A model generated the notes under the pieces. The model was not told the DNA's origin. It saw nothing but the letters and a program-made list of their open reading frames with translations, and did no database searches. Source: JTS-RE37 sp041743975 (GTDB lineage: Bacteria; Bacteroidota; Bacteroidia; Flavobacteriales; Flavobacteriaceae). Taken from it: a stretch of DNA of 43,116 nucleotides. Each line of letters begins with the position of its first letter. Position 1 is the first letter of the stretch. A program made the position numbers and the translations under genes. This document shows positions 17,672 to 26,726 of the stretch, in pieces. The DNA lies in the NCBI GenBank assembly GCA_041743975.1, contig JBGTLT010000108.1, positions 1-43,116 on the forward strand. The letters are read 5' to 3'.

Positions 17672-19285
17672 TTACTTATTTTCACTTAAACTCATCAGGA
17701 AATCCAGTAAGGCTGCACGCTTTTCATCAGTCATGCCCGTCAGTAAATTCTCGAACATCAGCGATTTCATTTCCTCCTCCATTTTTTCTATTTCGCTCTT
17801 TGTCACATTAACAACCTGATTGCCAACAACCATGAACGACAACTGGTCTTTATCAGAATTCAGGACCCTTCCCAATAAAATTGCGCCATCCTTCTTAGTG
17901 ATACGCACCCCACCCATACTCGGCTTAATTTGCCTGGATGGATATTGTATCGCTTCAAGTATCTCCTCCCTTGAAAAATTTTTGGCAACGTCCTTAAGGT
18001 TCGGCCCCAGCAATTCGGTCTTGCCATCTACCTGATGGCAACCTAAACACCCGGTTTCCGCGAATAACTGTTTTCCCATTTCAACGGAATTATGAGAAAA
18101 CGATTTACCCTCCCTGGGTCGGGTATAATTACCAGCCACTGTACTGCCTGAGTCATAGATAAGCTTATAGAATCCACCCTGCTCTTTATAAACGGCATTA
18201 TACCAGTAGTCGGCTTCACCATGATGAGACAGGTACAGATTGCCGTCTTTCCCAAAAGCGAGGTCAGAAATCTTTGGAATGTCGGCAATCGTATACTCAG
18301 CAAATTGATACGTATTGTCAGGCTGACGTGTTATCACCACCCTGCCAACGGCTCCGCGGGTCCAGCGTTCTCCCGGGCCGTAGTAGGAAACGAACAGATC
18401 ACCGCCCGTGCCTCCATAGGCATTTTTCGCTTTATTAAACTCAATTGACGATGGGGCAACTTCTGATTGTAAACTGAATTCCGGATTTTTCACCTTCCCG
18501 GAATCGGCAGGATATTTGTTCTTATTATGGCCATAGAACGAATTGATTTCCAATCGATTCAACTCTTCTGTCGGATTTCCGCCTCCCTCATTATCAACAA
18601 AAAATAAATCACCATAGGCATTAAAGTCCATGCCTGGTACTGACCGAATCCCTTTAGCCACTATTTCAGATTTCTTTCCATTAGGGGAGATGCGCAGTAT
18701 GCTTCCTCGAATTCCATCGGGATCAGGTGCAGAACCCGCATTCCATGAATCGGTGGAGAAAGCCGCATATAACCAACCATCGGGCCCGAATTGCAATCCG
18801 CTGGTCCACTCATAAGGGTGCTCACTATTTGGTATTTTATCGTAGAACATCCAACTGGTATCGGCCTTACCATCATTATCGCGATCCAGAAATGCCCTGA
18901 TCTGTTGAGCCGCCCCAATATAAATTGTATCGCCACGGTGCGTAAAACCCACCGGGGAACGCAGTCCAAATTCACTCATATGACAGTATAAGGCCGTACT
19001 GTCTTCCAACCCGTCTGCATTGGAATCATGAAGGGTGTAGACCTCTCCTGTTTGATTCATGGCGTACATCAGATCTTTAGGGCCCAGGGCAAGCTGAATG
19101 GGATTGCCCATCTTAACTCCTTTATTGATGGGAAGCTTAACTGCTGTATAAGGTCCATAGACTTTAACAATGGTGTCCTCATAATTTTGATAGGAACTTG
19201 AACCCTGAACTTGTTTACATTTCAAAAACGATACGGAAAGGGTTAAAAGGAGTAGGGTAAGTGAAACTTTTCGAAGTATAATCAT
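17672..19285 (-). CDS. Sugar-dehydrogenase-like lipoprotein with C-terminal c-type cytochrome
   Basis: 537 residues. The signal peptide ends in a lipobox-like SFLKC (C23), predicting a lipoprotein. Residues about 40-385 form a beta-propeller with blade repeats typical of the PQQ-dependent sorbosone/glucose dehydrogenase group (GPDGWLYAAFST, MDFNAYGDLFFVDNEGGGN, DLAFGKDGNLYLSHHG). The C-terminus has one heme-binding CLGCH (413-417) and an SLMFENLLTGM stretch matching the Pirellula/Verrucomicrobium-type heme domain. It should oxidise a sugar or alcohol in the periplasm and pass electrons to the respiratory chain. Confidence 0.85.
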   Translation of the reverse strand: MIILRKVSLTLLLLTLSVSFLKCKQVQGSSSYQNYEDTIVKVYGPYTAVKLPINKGVKMGNPIQLALGPKDLMYAMNQTGEVYTLHDSNADGLEDSTALYCHMSEFGLRSPVGFTHRGDTIYIGAAQQIRAFLDRDNDGKADTSWMFYDKIPNSEHPYEWTSGLQFGPDGWLYAAFSTDSWNAGSAPDPDGIRGSILRISPNGKKSEIVAKGIRSVPGMDFNAYGDLFFVDNEGGGNPTEELNRLEINSFYGHNKNKYPADSGKVKNPEFSLQSEVAPSSIEFNKAKNAYGGTGGDLFVSYYGPGERWTRGAVGRVVITRQPDNTYQFAEYTIADIPKISDLAFGKDGNLYLSHHGEADYWYNAVYKEQGGFYKLIYDSGSTVAGNYTRPREGKSFSHNSVEMGKQLFAETGCLGCHQVDGKTELLGPNLKDVAKNFSREEILEAIQYPSRQIKPSMGGVRITKKDGAILLGRVLNSDKDQLSFMVVGNQVVNVTKSEIEKMEEEMKSLMFENLLTGMTDEKRAALLDFLMSLSENK

Positions 19286-19411
19286 AGCGTTGGTTTTTTG
19301 GTATTTCCATTTTATTTCAGTTCCATTTTAGTTGAGTCCAACTGTTTGAATAATGCCTGGTTTAATGGCGTTATTTTTTGTTAACGATTTGTGTTTTAAT
19401 ATTTCTTTAAC

Positions 19412-20377
19412 CTATTCCGCGCCTTCCATTTTTCCCCAAACCATAACCACTTTTCCTTTAGTGCGCATGCTCTCGATATAGCTAATAGCTTCCGGAATTT
19501 CAGTATAAGGATAGGTCCTGTCTATATGTACTTTAATCTTCCCATTTTGAATCATCCTTGCCAGTGTTTCCAAATCCTCAGTGTTGGCTTCAGCTGTAAA
19601 TTGAATTAAAGGGAATTTGCTGAAAGCACTTTTAATAAGTACTGAAACCATATGCCCCATGGTTGTAAAACCTGTGATAACACCGCGCCGTCCCATGCGT
19701 TTATAATCTTTATGGGATAGGTTTCCATGTGTATCGATAACGAGGTCATATTTGACATGATGTTGATGAATGCTTTCCAAGTCATAAGCTATAACCCTAT
19801 CAGCTCCTAAAGTCTTAACAAAATCAACATTTTTACTGGAACAGACAGCGGTTACTATGGCACCATTGGCCTTGGCAATTTGAACCGCAAAATGACCAAC
19901 CCCACCGGAAGAACCATTGATAAGGACTGATTCCCTATCTTTAAGTTGTCCGTGCGTGACAAGCGCTTGTAAGGCAGTCAGTCCGGCTATGGGTAGACTT
20001 GCCATTTCAGGAAAATCTGTGCCCCCTGGCATCATTGCACAAACATTTGGCGGCACACAAATGTATTCTGCAAAAGCCCCTCCTTTAAGGGACTCACCAA
20101 ATACAGTATCGCCATTTTTAAATTGTTCTATACCAGTTCCAATTTCTTCAACAATGCCGGCAAAGTCTGCCCCGGGAATGGCATCCTTTGGTTTGAATAA
20201 ACCGAAAGAAAACCGTGCAAGAATAGGTTTGCCCCTGATAATATGCCAATCAGCGGGATTGGCTGAATTCGCTATAACTTTAATTAAGATGTGATTATCT
20301 TTTATAACAGGCTTTTCTACTTCTTCCAATCGAAGTATTTCAGGTCCTCCATATTTTGTTTTCGTAAATGCTTTCAT
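19412..20377 (-). CDS. NAD(P)H-dependent medium-chain reductase, quinone-oxidoreductase-like
   Basis: Start at 20377 (MKAFTKTKYGGPEILRLEEV), where homology to the medium-chain dehydrogenase/reductase superfamily begins; the in-frame extension to 20470 is unlikely to be translated. About 321 residues. GroES-like fold about 25-115 with NPADWHIIRGK, and a nucleotide-binding motif INGSSGGVGHFAVQIAK (AxxGxxG form). No structural zinc cysteine cluster is visible, fitting the zinc-independent quinone-reductase branch. Ends VVMVWGKMEG. Confidence 0.87.
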   Translation of the reverse strand: MKAFTKTKYGGPEILRLEEVEKPVIKDNHILIKVIANSANPADWHIIRGKPILARFSFGLFKPKDAIPGADFAGIVEEIGTGIEQFKNGDTVFGESLKGGAFAEYICVPPNVCAMMPGGTDFPEMASLPIAGLTALQALVTHGQLKDRESVLINGSSGGVGHFAVQIAKANGAIVTAVCSSKNVDFVKTLGADRVIAYDLESIHQHHVKYDLVIDTHGNLSHKDYKRMGRRGVITGFTTMGHMVSVLIKSAFSKFPLIQFTAEANTEDLETLARMIQNGKIKVHIDRTYPYTEIPEAISYIESMRTKGKVVMVWGKMEGAE

Positions 20378-20851
20378 TTTAATCAGTTCCTTTTTTACTA
20401 AGTTGGGTTGCATCCCCGCTAACGATTCGCGGTTGGCTGGTTTTGAAACGTTAATGTCCACGGTGACCAAATCGTGTATCGAAAAATTAAAAATTCCAGC
20501 ATATACTAATCAGGCCATTCCAAATAGCTTGTTATTAATTGTCGCCGATAAGCAACTATTTGCAAAAAGCGGGATAACGTAGCTAATAAGCGAAAGTCTT
20601 TTCCCGGCCATACTGTTTTTCGTGATCATTTATTAAATGCGGCATAACAGTCTGAGCAAGAAACGTGCGGGTTTTGCCCTTCGATAGTGAATCGGGGAGG
20701 AGGGAACACCCAATGGTCTTACAAAAACTATGTATTATTATGTGACCCAGCTTTCACTTTCATCTGTTTGCCTTTGTGTTTATTTAGCCTTTGTTACCTG
20801 CTGTTTGCGTTATATGTTTAGGAGAAAGGTATCACTTAATTGAATAACTCT
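20378..20851. other. Intergenic region without a recognisable gene
   Basis: 474 bp between the reductase start and the 3' end of the hydrolase. No coding frame, hairpin-T-run or repeat was recognised. Confidence 0.5.
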
Positions 20852-21718
20852 TCATTTAGCAATTTTTTTGATAGTCGTTTCTAATAACTCATTAAACTTT
20901 TCAGAGTCTTCCATCATCAGAAAATGTCCTATTCTCTGCATGATGCGCACCTCCACCCCATGCAATCGCATGGATTCAAAATCTGTTGGCTCATTGTCCG
21001 GGTTTATGGCAAGGACCGGCAGCTTTAATAGCTCCAGGTCATGGGTAATTTGGCGGCTATGCGTTAGGGAAGATTTTACGGCGCTAAGCGCTACATCCTG
21101 AGGAGCTGATGACATATCCTTAGCGACAGAGTCTATTAACGAAGCATCAGCGTCAGGTAAAAACATGCTGCGGATAAGGCGCTCCACGTTTGCAGGAAAA
21201 TCTGTGCCGAGTTCATCTACGACTGCCTGCACCTGGTCCATTGACCGGCCGCTACCCAACTTTTTATAAGTATCCACCATTATAAGCCCGGTCACAAGAC
21301 CGGGTAGTTGAAGGGCAGCATCTGTAATTACATCGCCACCCATAGAATGGCCTATAAGAATAACCCGTTTTAAATTCAACTCCTTGATTACCGTGGCCAC
21401 ATCATTACCAAAGGAATAAATTGTCCAGTCTGTACGTCCGAAACCTGATTCACCATGACCACCCAGGTCCAGGGTTACCACCTTATATCGTTCGGAAAAG
21501 GGTTGTATCTGATCTCTCCAATAACTCCTGTCGCACGACCAGCCGTGAACAAAAACAAGTGCAGTTGAACCCTTTTCATGTACTTCATATGTGATGGAAA
21601 CACCATCGGGTGTAATGACTTTAAAAGATTGTTTCCCTGACTGTGATCGCCCGGGTACTGTGAAGAAAACTGTCATTAGCATGATGCTTATGTGAGATAG
21701 TCGTTTCAGGTTTTGCAT
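20852..21718 (-). CDS. Secreted alpha/beta hydrolase
   Basis: I chose the ATG at 21718 because it gives a signal peptide (MQNLKRLSHISIMLMTVFFT, then VPGRSQ); the frame is open to 21844 but the extra 42 residues look unrelated. About 288 residues. Oxyanion-hole HGW, nucleophile elbow GHSMGG, a late acid around NPDNEP, and the catalytic-histidine segment QRIGHFLMMEDS. Likely a periplasmic esterase or C-C hydrolase-like enzyme; substrate unknown. Confidence 0.85.
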   Translation of the reverse strand: MQNLKRLSHISIMLMTVFFTVPGRSQSGKQSFKVITPDGVSITYEVHEKGSTALVFVHGWSCDRSYWRDQIQPFSERYKVVTLDLGGHGESGFGRTDWTIYSFGNDVATVIKELNLKRVILIGHSMGGDVITDAALQLPGLVTGLIMVDTYKKLGSGRSMDQVQAVVDELGTDFPANVERLIRSMFLPDADASLIDSVAKDMSSAPQDVALSAVKSSLTHSRQITHDLELLKLPVLAINPDNEPTDFESMRLHGVEVRIMQRIGHFLMMEDSEKFNELLETTIKKIAK

Positions 21719-21963
21719 TTTCTTGTGTTTTAGTCGTAACGAAGAGCTGGCAACGGTTGACATTATGAAACGATTAGGTTTTCGGAGCGCGTTTGTATCC
21801 ACCGATGGAAAAGTTGATTTTAATACAAAATGCCCGTAAACCACTGATCCCAGCTGCCTTAAAATGTGTGATAACGGTTGCTGCTTCTTTATCTCAATAC
21901 CATTTAGTGTTTCTATGCCCGTTTATTGCTGATTTAATTTTCTCTTTAATTTATAATACATAG

Positions 21964-22494
21964 TCATGCCACCTCTTGCTGTCCATACCCAATTTTCATT
22001 TCCTGAACAGCTTTTTCACCTTCTTTTGTAATTCCCATTATTTCAGTGAAAACGCCAATCTCTTCCCGTGTATCAAAAAAGACAATTTTAGCTATCGGGG
22101 TGTCAAAGCTGCTTACTACCTGGAAGCCTTTACTTTCAAATTCTGAAATTACATTGTCAAGATTTGCTATGGGTGTGCTGTAGGCAATATGATGAATGCC
22201 GCCTGTAGGGTTGTTGTCAATGTAGTCTTTGAAAATGCTTTTACCTGAAATTGGTTGAATAATTTCAACAAATGTCCCTCCTGAGTATGTCATAGTCACG
22301 AGGTTTTCTGCGTCAATTGGTTTTCCATAATAGGTTCCATCATAGTCCTGTAACCGAGTGGTACCAGTTGGCATAAAATTTTTAACACCACACATTTGCT
22401 GAAAGAAAGTTTTTGATTTCTCTACATCCTTCACGACCCAGGCAATTTGAGATGGCGTCAGTAACAGGGTGTCTGTTTTGTTTATCGTGTCCAT
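21964..22494 (-). CDS. VOC-family protein (glyoxalase/methylmalonyl-CoA-epimerase-like)
   Basis: 176 residues, larger than a single half-domain. Two VOC beta-alpha-beta units: QIAWVVKDVEKSKTFFQQM (about 16-34) and GGIHHIAYSTPIANLDNVISEFESKG (about 98-124). The conserved metal-binding pattern is plausible: E/Q in the first strand, HH near residue 102, and ...GVFTEIMG at the end. The reaction is unknown. Unlike the two other VOC genes here it is intact. Confidence 0.85.
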   Translation of the reverse strand: MDTINKTDTLLLTPSQIAWVVKDVEKSKTFFQQMCGVKNFMPTGTTRLQDYDGTYYGKPIDAENLVTMTYSGGTFVEIIQPISGKSIFKDYIDNNPTGGIHHIAYSTPIANLDNVISEFESKGFQVVSSFDTPIAKIVFFDTREEIGVFTEIMGITKEGEKAVQEMKIGYGQQEVA

Positions 22495-22781
22495 ATATTT
22501 AATTTACTGTCAATTGTTTTTTCGGTTGTGTCGACATGACATTCCTACTAATGTTTTCATGCAGGCACTAAATCAATCAGTTACAAAACCAAAATCTTCA
22601 TTGGTCAATTTAAATTTAACGAATTGCTTATTGACTCCTGCTACGGGTTTTAGTTTTCTTTTCCGGTCTGGGACAGATAATCCGCAGGTGGTTTGCAGGG
22701 TGTCTTTTTTACTGCCATTGCACATAGTATAACGGCAAGTTTCCGAGCGTTTATAGCAACGGTTCTTAATTGTTGGTAAAT

Positions 22782-23102
22782 TGGGCTTTACCAAGTTTAG
22801 AACCTGGAGAAAGTATGCGGCTTACTGCGGCTTAGCTCCTTTTCCCAATGGTTCCGGGACAAGCGTTATAGGCATGACCAAGGTAAGCCATCTTGTAAAG
22901 AAAGAGAGAAGGGTACATTTAAGCCTATGTGCTGGTTCTGCAATACAATGCAACCCTGAGATGTAAGCTTATTTTGAAAGTCAAAAACGGAAAAAATAAA
23001 ATGAGTACCCTAAACATCAACAGGAATAAACTCCTGGCCAGGGACTTTGCCGTAGTCGAAAGAGGCACGCCATATGTAAACCCTATGAGATATGCTTCCT
23101 AA
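22782..23102 (+). mobile_element. IS110-family transposase remnant (C-terminal part)
   Basis: The plus strand encodes the end of an IS116/IS110/IS902 transposase: FTKFRTWRKYAAYCGLAPF, then PNGSGTSVIGMTKVSHL, LSLCAGSAIQCNPEM, a TAA stop, then (with further damage) KNKMSTLNINRNKLLAR and FAVVERGTPYVNPMRYAS followed by TAA at 23100-23102. The order of blocks matches the intact family. The N-terminal DEDD catalytic domain is missing. This is a decayed copy, and terminal structures cannot be defined. Confidence 0.85.
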
Positions 23103-23157
23103 ACTACAGAAAATTTATGAGTCAGTATTTGTGTAAGTCATAAATACGGGCGGGCTC

Positions 23158-23211
23158 GCCCGAATGGCTTCGGCTGGGTGGGCTTGCCCGAATGGCTTCT
23201 GCCGGGCGGGC
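23158..23211 (+). repeat. Two direct copies of a 26-bp palindromic element
   Basis: Two units starting GCCCGAATGGCTTC (23158-23183 and 23186-23211), 28-bp period, separated by TT. Each can fold with GCCC/GGGC outer pairs and GGCT/AGCC-like inner pairs. A third unit occurs inverted at 42649-42674. They lie beside the IS110 remnant and downstream of the PepSY gene. Confidence 0.85.
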
Positions 23212-23244
23212 ATTGGAAATTGTTGATATCAGAAAATTCTTTCT

Positions 23245-23802
23245 TTAGCGCCTTTTTTTGCGCATTACTTTTGGGCCGTACCAAAGCCAAAACCCGGTTG
23301 TCGCAAAAGTGATCAGGGAAACACTTAAAATACTGGTATAAATAAGCTTAAAAATACCTCCGGGAATCTTAAACAGATTATCGATAAATGTTCCATCGTG
23401 TAAATGTTCAATTAGGTCTGAGGTTCGATATTCAAAAGCGAGTACCATGCCCGTAACCGCATCCACTTGCACACTGTAATAATGGTCTTTATAGATTATT
23501 TTTACCATCCCTTTATCAGGTCGGGCATCCAATTTGTCCAGTTGACTTGAAATTTCCATTCCTTTTCTGGCAATCAATTCTTTATCTGCAATATGAACAA
23601 GGGAATCCAATGGCAACCATTCTTCCATTTTTTCAGATATGCCCCGTTCTGTTGGATGTTGCAGAACCTCTACATTCTTTTTCCAGCCAAGTAACAGACC
23701 TGTTCCACCTACCATCATAAAAAAAAGGAACAGTATTATTCCAATCTGCCGGTGTATTCTCCTTGTACCTCTTAAAATATATGCGTGTTTTTTTTTATCC
23801 AT
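23245..23802 (-). CDS. PepSY-associated membrane protein
   Basis: 185 residues. N-terminal PepSY_TM helix (about 17-38, RQIGIILFLFFMMVGGTGLLLGW), a periplasmic PepSY-like domain (about 60-130, YSVQVDAVTGMVLAFEYRTSDL), and a C-terminal helix (about 150-176) with WLWYGPKVMRKKRR. HLHDG at about 134 is typical. The family is associated with iron uptake or flavin reductase systems in Bacteroidota. No such partner is adjacent; only decayed sequence follows. Confidence 0.85.
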   Translation of the reverse strand: MDKKKHAYILRGTRRIHRQIGIILFLFFMMVGGTGLLLGWKKNVEVLQHPTERGISEKMEEWLPLDSLVHIADKELIARKGMEISSQLDKLDARPDKGMVKIIYKDHYYSVQVDAVTGMVLAFEYRTSDLIEHLHDGTFIDNLFKIPGGIFKLIYTSILSVSLITFATTGFWLWYGPKVMRKKRR

Positions 23803-24734
23803 AACTAAATATTGTAAAACCCACCGTATGGGTTTTCTACCAAACGATGGGTAATTGTGTTTAATATCAACTCTGACAGAAAGAATGAAAGTTCAACCCG
23901 TACCTTGATAATCCCGAAAGAGGGTCGGTATCGCTGATCGGTAAGATTTTCTACTCCACCAAAGCCGGTCAATAGCAAAGTCCAACTTCAATTTCCATTC
24001 CTTTTTTTAAAATCTAATTTGTCACGCTATTTATTGAATCAACAGTTTCTCTGATTTTAAATGATCTCTTCCGTTACCTGTATACCAGTTCAGAAAATGC
24101 AAACTACCTGTCATTGACCCAAACCCGAGTATTACTATTTTTCCTTTTGATGCGTTATAACATTATAGTGGTACTAGTAAAATAAATTGTAAAGTTCTGC
24201 ATTATTTAATTAAAACCAACCCTGTCAGGAATTTGGGGCATTTCTCAGTCGTTCCGAATAAAGCCTCGTTACCATCTGCTGTCAGAAGGCTAATAAAACT
24301 CCAAATGCATCGCGATAAAACGGCCAGGATAAAGGATCATCGTCATCCAAAGCTTCTCAGGAGTGAAGGAGGACCGGCAAGTTAGTAAAATTAAATGTAG
24401 GAAAACCGGCCCAATCCGCCATTAGCAAGACCCGGAAATCAAGTTGACGTATCGGCTTTATGGGGTATGACCGCAGCCAGGAAACATTTTTTTTCATACC
24501 GCTTTATTTCATTTATTTCGATATTATTTTTTCCTTTCTCTCTTCAATGTCGTAGTCATCCTGAATGCAAGGCCAAGACCTGGCTGAGTTTCCAAAATAG
24601 TTCCTTAATCAGATCGTACACGGTAAAGAATAAACGCAGTGCGGGATCCCGGCGCGATACACTTTCCGCCGGGCAAAGAAGCTCAAATTCAGCCGCTCTG
24701 CGGGCAGTACACTCCTACAATGATGTAGTCGGTT
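23803..24734. other. Long stretch without an intact gene; decayed sequence
   Basis: Over 900 bp between the PepSY start and the 3' end of the DUF6929 gene. I see no intact gene. One short stretch at 24031-24162 looks coding (listed separately). The 97-residue plus-strand frame at 24467-24760 has low-complexity content and no motif, and I do not credit it. Confidence 0.5.
24031..24162 (-). pseudogene. Fragment of an unidentified gene
   Basis: On the minus strand a frame without a start codon reads SKGKIVILGFGSMTGSLHF, LNWYTGNGRDHLKSEKLLIQ, then TAA (24031-24033). Hydrophobic then charged composition looks like a C-terminus. Upstream the frame is closed by a stop at 24163-24165. Not identified; could be chance. 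Confidence 0.3.
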
Positions 24735-25607
24735 TTACCATAGAAGTACACCGGTTATGATTGTTGAGTTACCTTTATCATCATCCGTCATCAGAACAAC
24801 TTTCGTTTTTCCGGATGAAATTTCTTTTACAATGGTTACAGATTCTACTTTTAAAGTAGCTGCTGCATTAGGAATATGGCAGTAATTGAAAGTTTTGGGA
24901 ATGGTATTATTTGAGATGTCAATTATGCCGATTAAACTTCCTATGATTTCACCATCATCATAAGCATTATCAGTATTCTCCACAGAAGCGGTGAAAATGA
25001 TTTTTGGTTCGCCTGTTAATGCCGTAGCACCCGAAAAACCCGCTTCTATACCCTTAATTTTGGGCAGCGAGAAATGCCTGATTTCCGGTTTGGGAAAGGC
25101 CATCTCGCCTCTTAAAGAGGCTAATAAATCCTTATATTCAAACCGTATAACCAGATTTTTTTTACGATTAAAAAGAAATATTTGGTTGTGGCGGAAAGCT
25201 ACTGCTTCAATATTTAATTCAGAATCCTTTAATATTGGTAAACTCCTCAGGTTGCTGTAAAAATCAGAAATGTCATACTTCTCAATAATCAACGAATCTT
25301 TCAACAAAATGCGCAAAAAAATATTTCTTTGAGGTGACTTCGAACCCGATCCAAAAATAACAATTTCATTTTTTTCAATCAATTCTAACGCTTCAAAGTC
25401 CGGTTTTTCAGATTTAATGATTCTTTTATCTGAAAAAACGGCGGTATCTAAAAGTGGGGTTTTGGAAATAATTTTGAAGTCTCTGTTCAGGGAAAATAAA
25501 TAGGGAGAATCATCGCCAATAATGTAGTAAATATCGCCAGATTTTATGATTCCTGAGCCACTGGGGATCTTCTCAATTTTTATTTCATCCAGGATGGTAA
25601 TTTCCAT
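24735..25607 (-). CDS. DUF6929-like protein
   Basis: 290 residues, no signal peptide. Begins ...IKIEKIPSGSGIIKSGDIYYIIGDDSPYLFSL, a pattern I associate with the DUF6929 family of Bacteroidota. Repeated strands suggest a beta-propeller (LEALELIEKNEIVIFGSGS, AVAFRHNQIFLFNR, GIEAGFSGATALTGEP). The function is unknown. Flanked by decayed sequence on the 3' side and by an unannotatable 296-bp gap upstream. Confidence 0.7.
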   Translation of the reverse strand: MEITILDEIKIEKIPSGSGIIKSGDIYYIIGDDSPYLFSLNRDFKIISKTPLLDTAVFSDKRIIKSEKPDFEALELIEKNEIVIFGSGSKSPQRNIFLRILLKDSLIIEKYDISDFYSNLRSLPILKDSELNIEAVAFRHNQIFLFNRKKNLVIRFEYKDLLASLRGEMAFPKPEIRHFSLPKIKGIEAGFSGATALTGEPKIIFTASVENTDNAYDDGEIIGSLIGIIDISNNTIPKTFNYCHIPNAAATLKVESVTIVKEISSGKTKVVLMTDDDKGNSTIITGVLLW

Positions 25608-25903
25608 ATCATGATGGTTGGAAGCTTGTGCAATGAAGGTTTGTAGCAGACGTAATTTTTGTATTATTCAAAATTCATGGGTCTTATTGGCATCAGCGTT
25701 TTCGGGCTTTGCCTTAGGGTGGTCTTCGAAGCACATGGGTTTTAGGTTATTTGTTAAGTTCAATTGGTGCACAAAGCTACAGTTTTACCCGTCAGCCCGC
25801 CAGTCGTAAAACAGGTATTCGTAACCTGAAGTCCTGGTTGCCGGTATGGTTATACATTGAGCCTGTCTTCATAAGGGACTTCTTCTCCAAATTCGAGATG
25901 GCG

Positions 25904-26350
25904 TTATACATCCATATTAGTAAGTTCTTTTTCAAGCCTGTCAAAGTTCTCTTCATTTTTTGGTTCTGCGAATTTTTTAATTTTCTCACATTCCCCGGCG
26001 GTCTGAAAAATCATTTTGAAGGATATCCGGGTTTTTGAGTTGCTGATTTTTTCAAATTCAACTTCCATATCAAATAGTGGTTTGGAAGTCCTGGTCCAGG
26101 TAATTAACCTCAACGGCTCAATAGTTTTAAATATGGATGCATTTTCATAATTACCTTTTTCAGGTCCATGCATAGTTAATATCCATTTCCCACCTGGGCT
26201 TAAATCAAATTCATGAAAAGTATTTGTAAATCCTTTCGGCCCCCACCATTTAATCAGATGCGAAGGATTGGTAAACGCATGATAGACTTTTTTCAGAGGG
26301 GCATTTAATACCCTGGAGCTACCTATTTCAAGATTGGTGTTTGAAGTCAT
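25904..26350 (-). CDS. SRPBCC (AHSA1-like) protein
   Basis: 148 residues. Typical Activator-of-Hsp90-homologue-like fold: VFNAPLKKVYHAFTNPSHLIKWWGPKGF-type opening (here RVLNAPLKKVYHAFTNPSHL), a beta sheet with LSPGGKWILTMHGP, ITWTRTSKPLFDMEVEFEKI, and a last helix with FDRLEKELTNM. Known members bind hydrophobic ligands. One of two such proteins in the window; they differ in sequence. Confidence 0.85.
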   Translation of the reverse strand: MTSNTNLEIGSSRVLNAPLKKVYHAFTNPSHLIKWWGPKGFTNTFHEFDLSPGGKWILTMHGPEKGNYENASIFKTIEPLRLITWTRTSKPLFDMEVEFEKISNSKTRISFKMIFQTAGECEKIKKFAEPKNEENFDRLEKELTNMDV

Positions 26351-26419
26351 TCGTTTATATATTGGTTTCCTGCTTTATAACTTGCTTGCGGCCCCGGCTA
26401 TGGACAGTGGCAACTTTGG

Positions 26420-26720
26420 AACACCTCGGTGTCAACCGAAACCCAATGTTTGTTGTGTGTTGAATGATCACTTCTATGGTTTCAGCCGCGATTACCCCTG
26501 ACATTACGAATGGCTGATTACTGGTAAACTTCCACTGCAGCTGCAAAATAGCTTAAACACAGACCGGAAACCGGAAACAATTACTTCAATGGTATCAGCA
26601 CCTGCAGGAAGCCGTGCAAATGGCCATTTTGGGGACTGAACTAACTGTAACCACAGAACAGCTTGGGAAGCAGTAACCAGGCGAAACCCGGTATGTTGCC
26701 ATTTCCGTTGGTGGTTGCGG
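26420..26720 (-). repeat. Degenerate tandem repeat of a ~40-codon unit
   Basis: On the minus strand, pieces of the same peptide occur in different frames: GFRLVTASQAVLWLQ, then ADTIEVIVSGFRSVFKL; AILQLQWKFTSNQPF, then AAETIEVI; then a partial GFRLTPRC. Nucleotide similarity is visible too: TTACTTCAATGGTATCAGC (about 26580) against TCACTTCTATGGTTTCAGC (about 26470). It looks like an old 117-130 bp duplication, now frameshifted. No intact gene; it fills the gap between the SRPBCC and CheB genes. Confidence 0.5.
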
Positions 26721-26726
26721 CATTCA

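Noticed and set aside
22573..22794. 73-residue minus-strand ORF near the IS110 remnant
   Set aside because: No recognisable motif; its start overlaps the transposase remnant on the other strand. Possibly decayed DNA, so not listed as a gene.
25618..25809. 63-residue plus-strand ORF between the DUF6929 and SRPBCC genes
   Set aside because: Short, without motif, in a gap between two minus-strand genes; likely chance.
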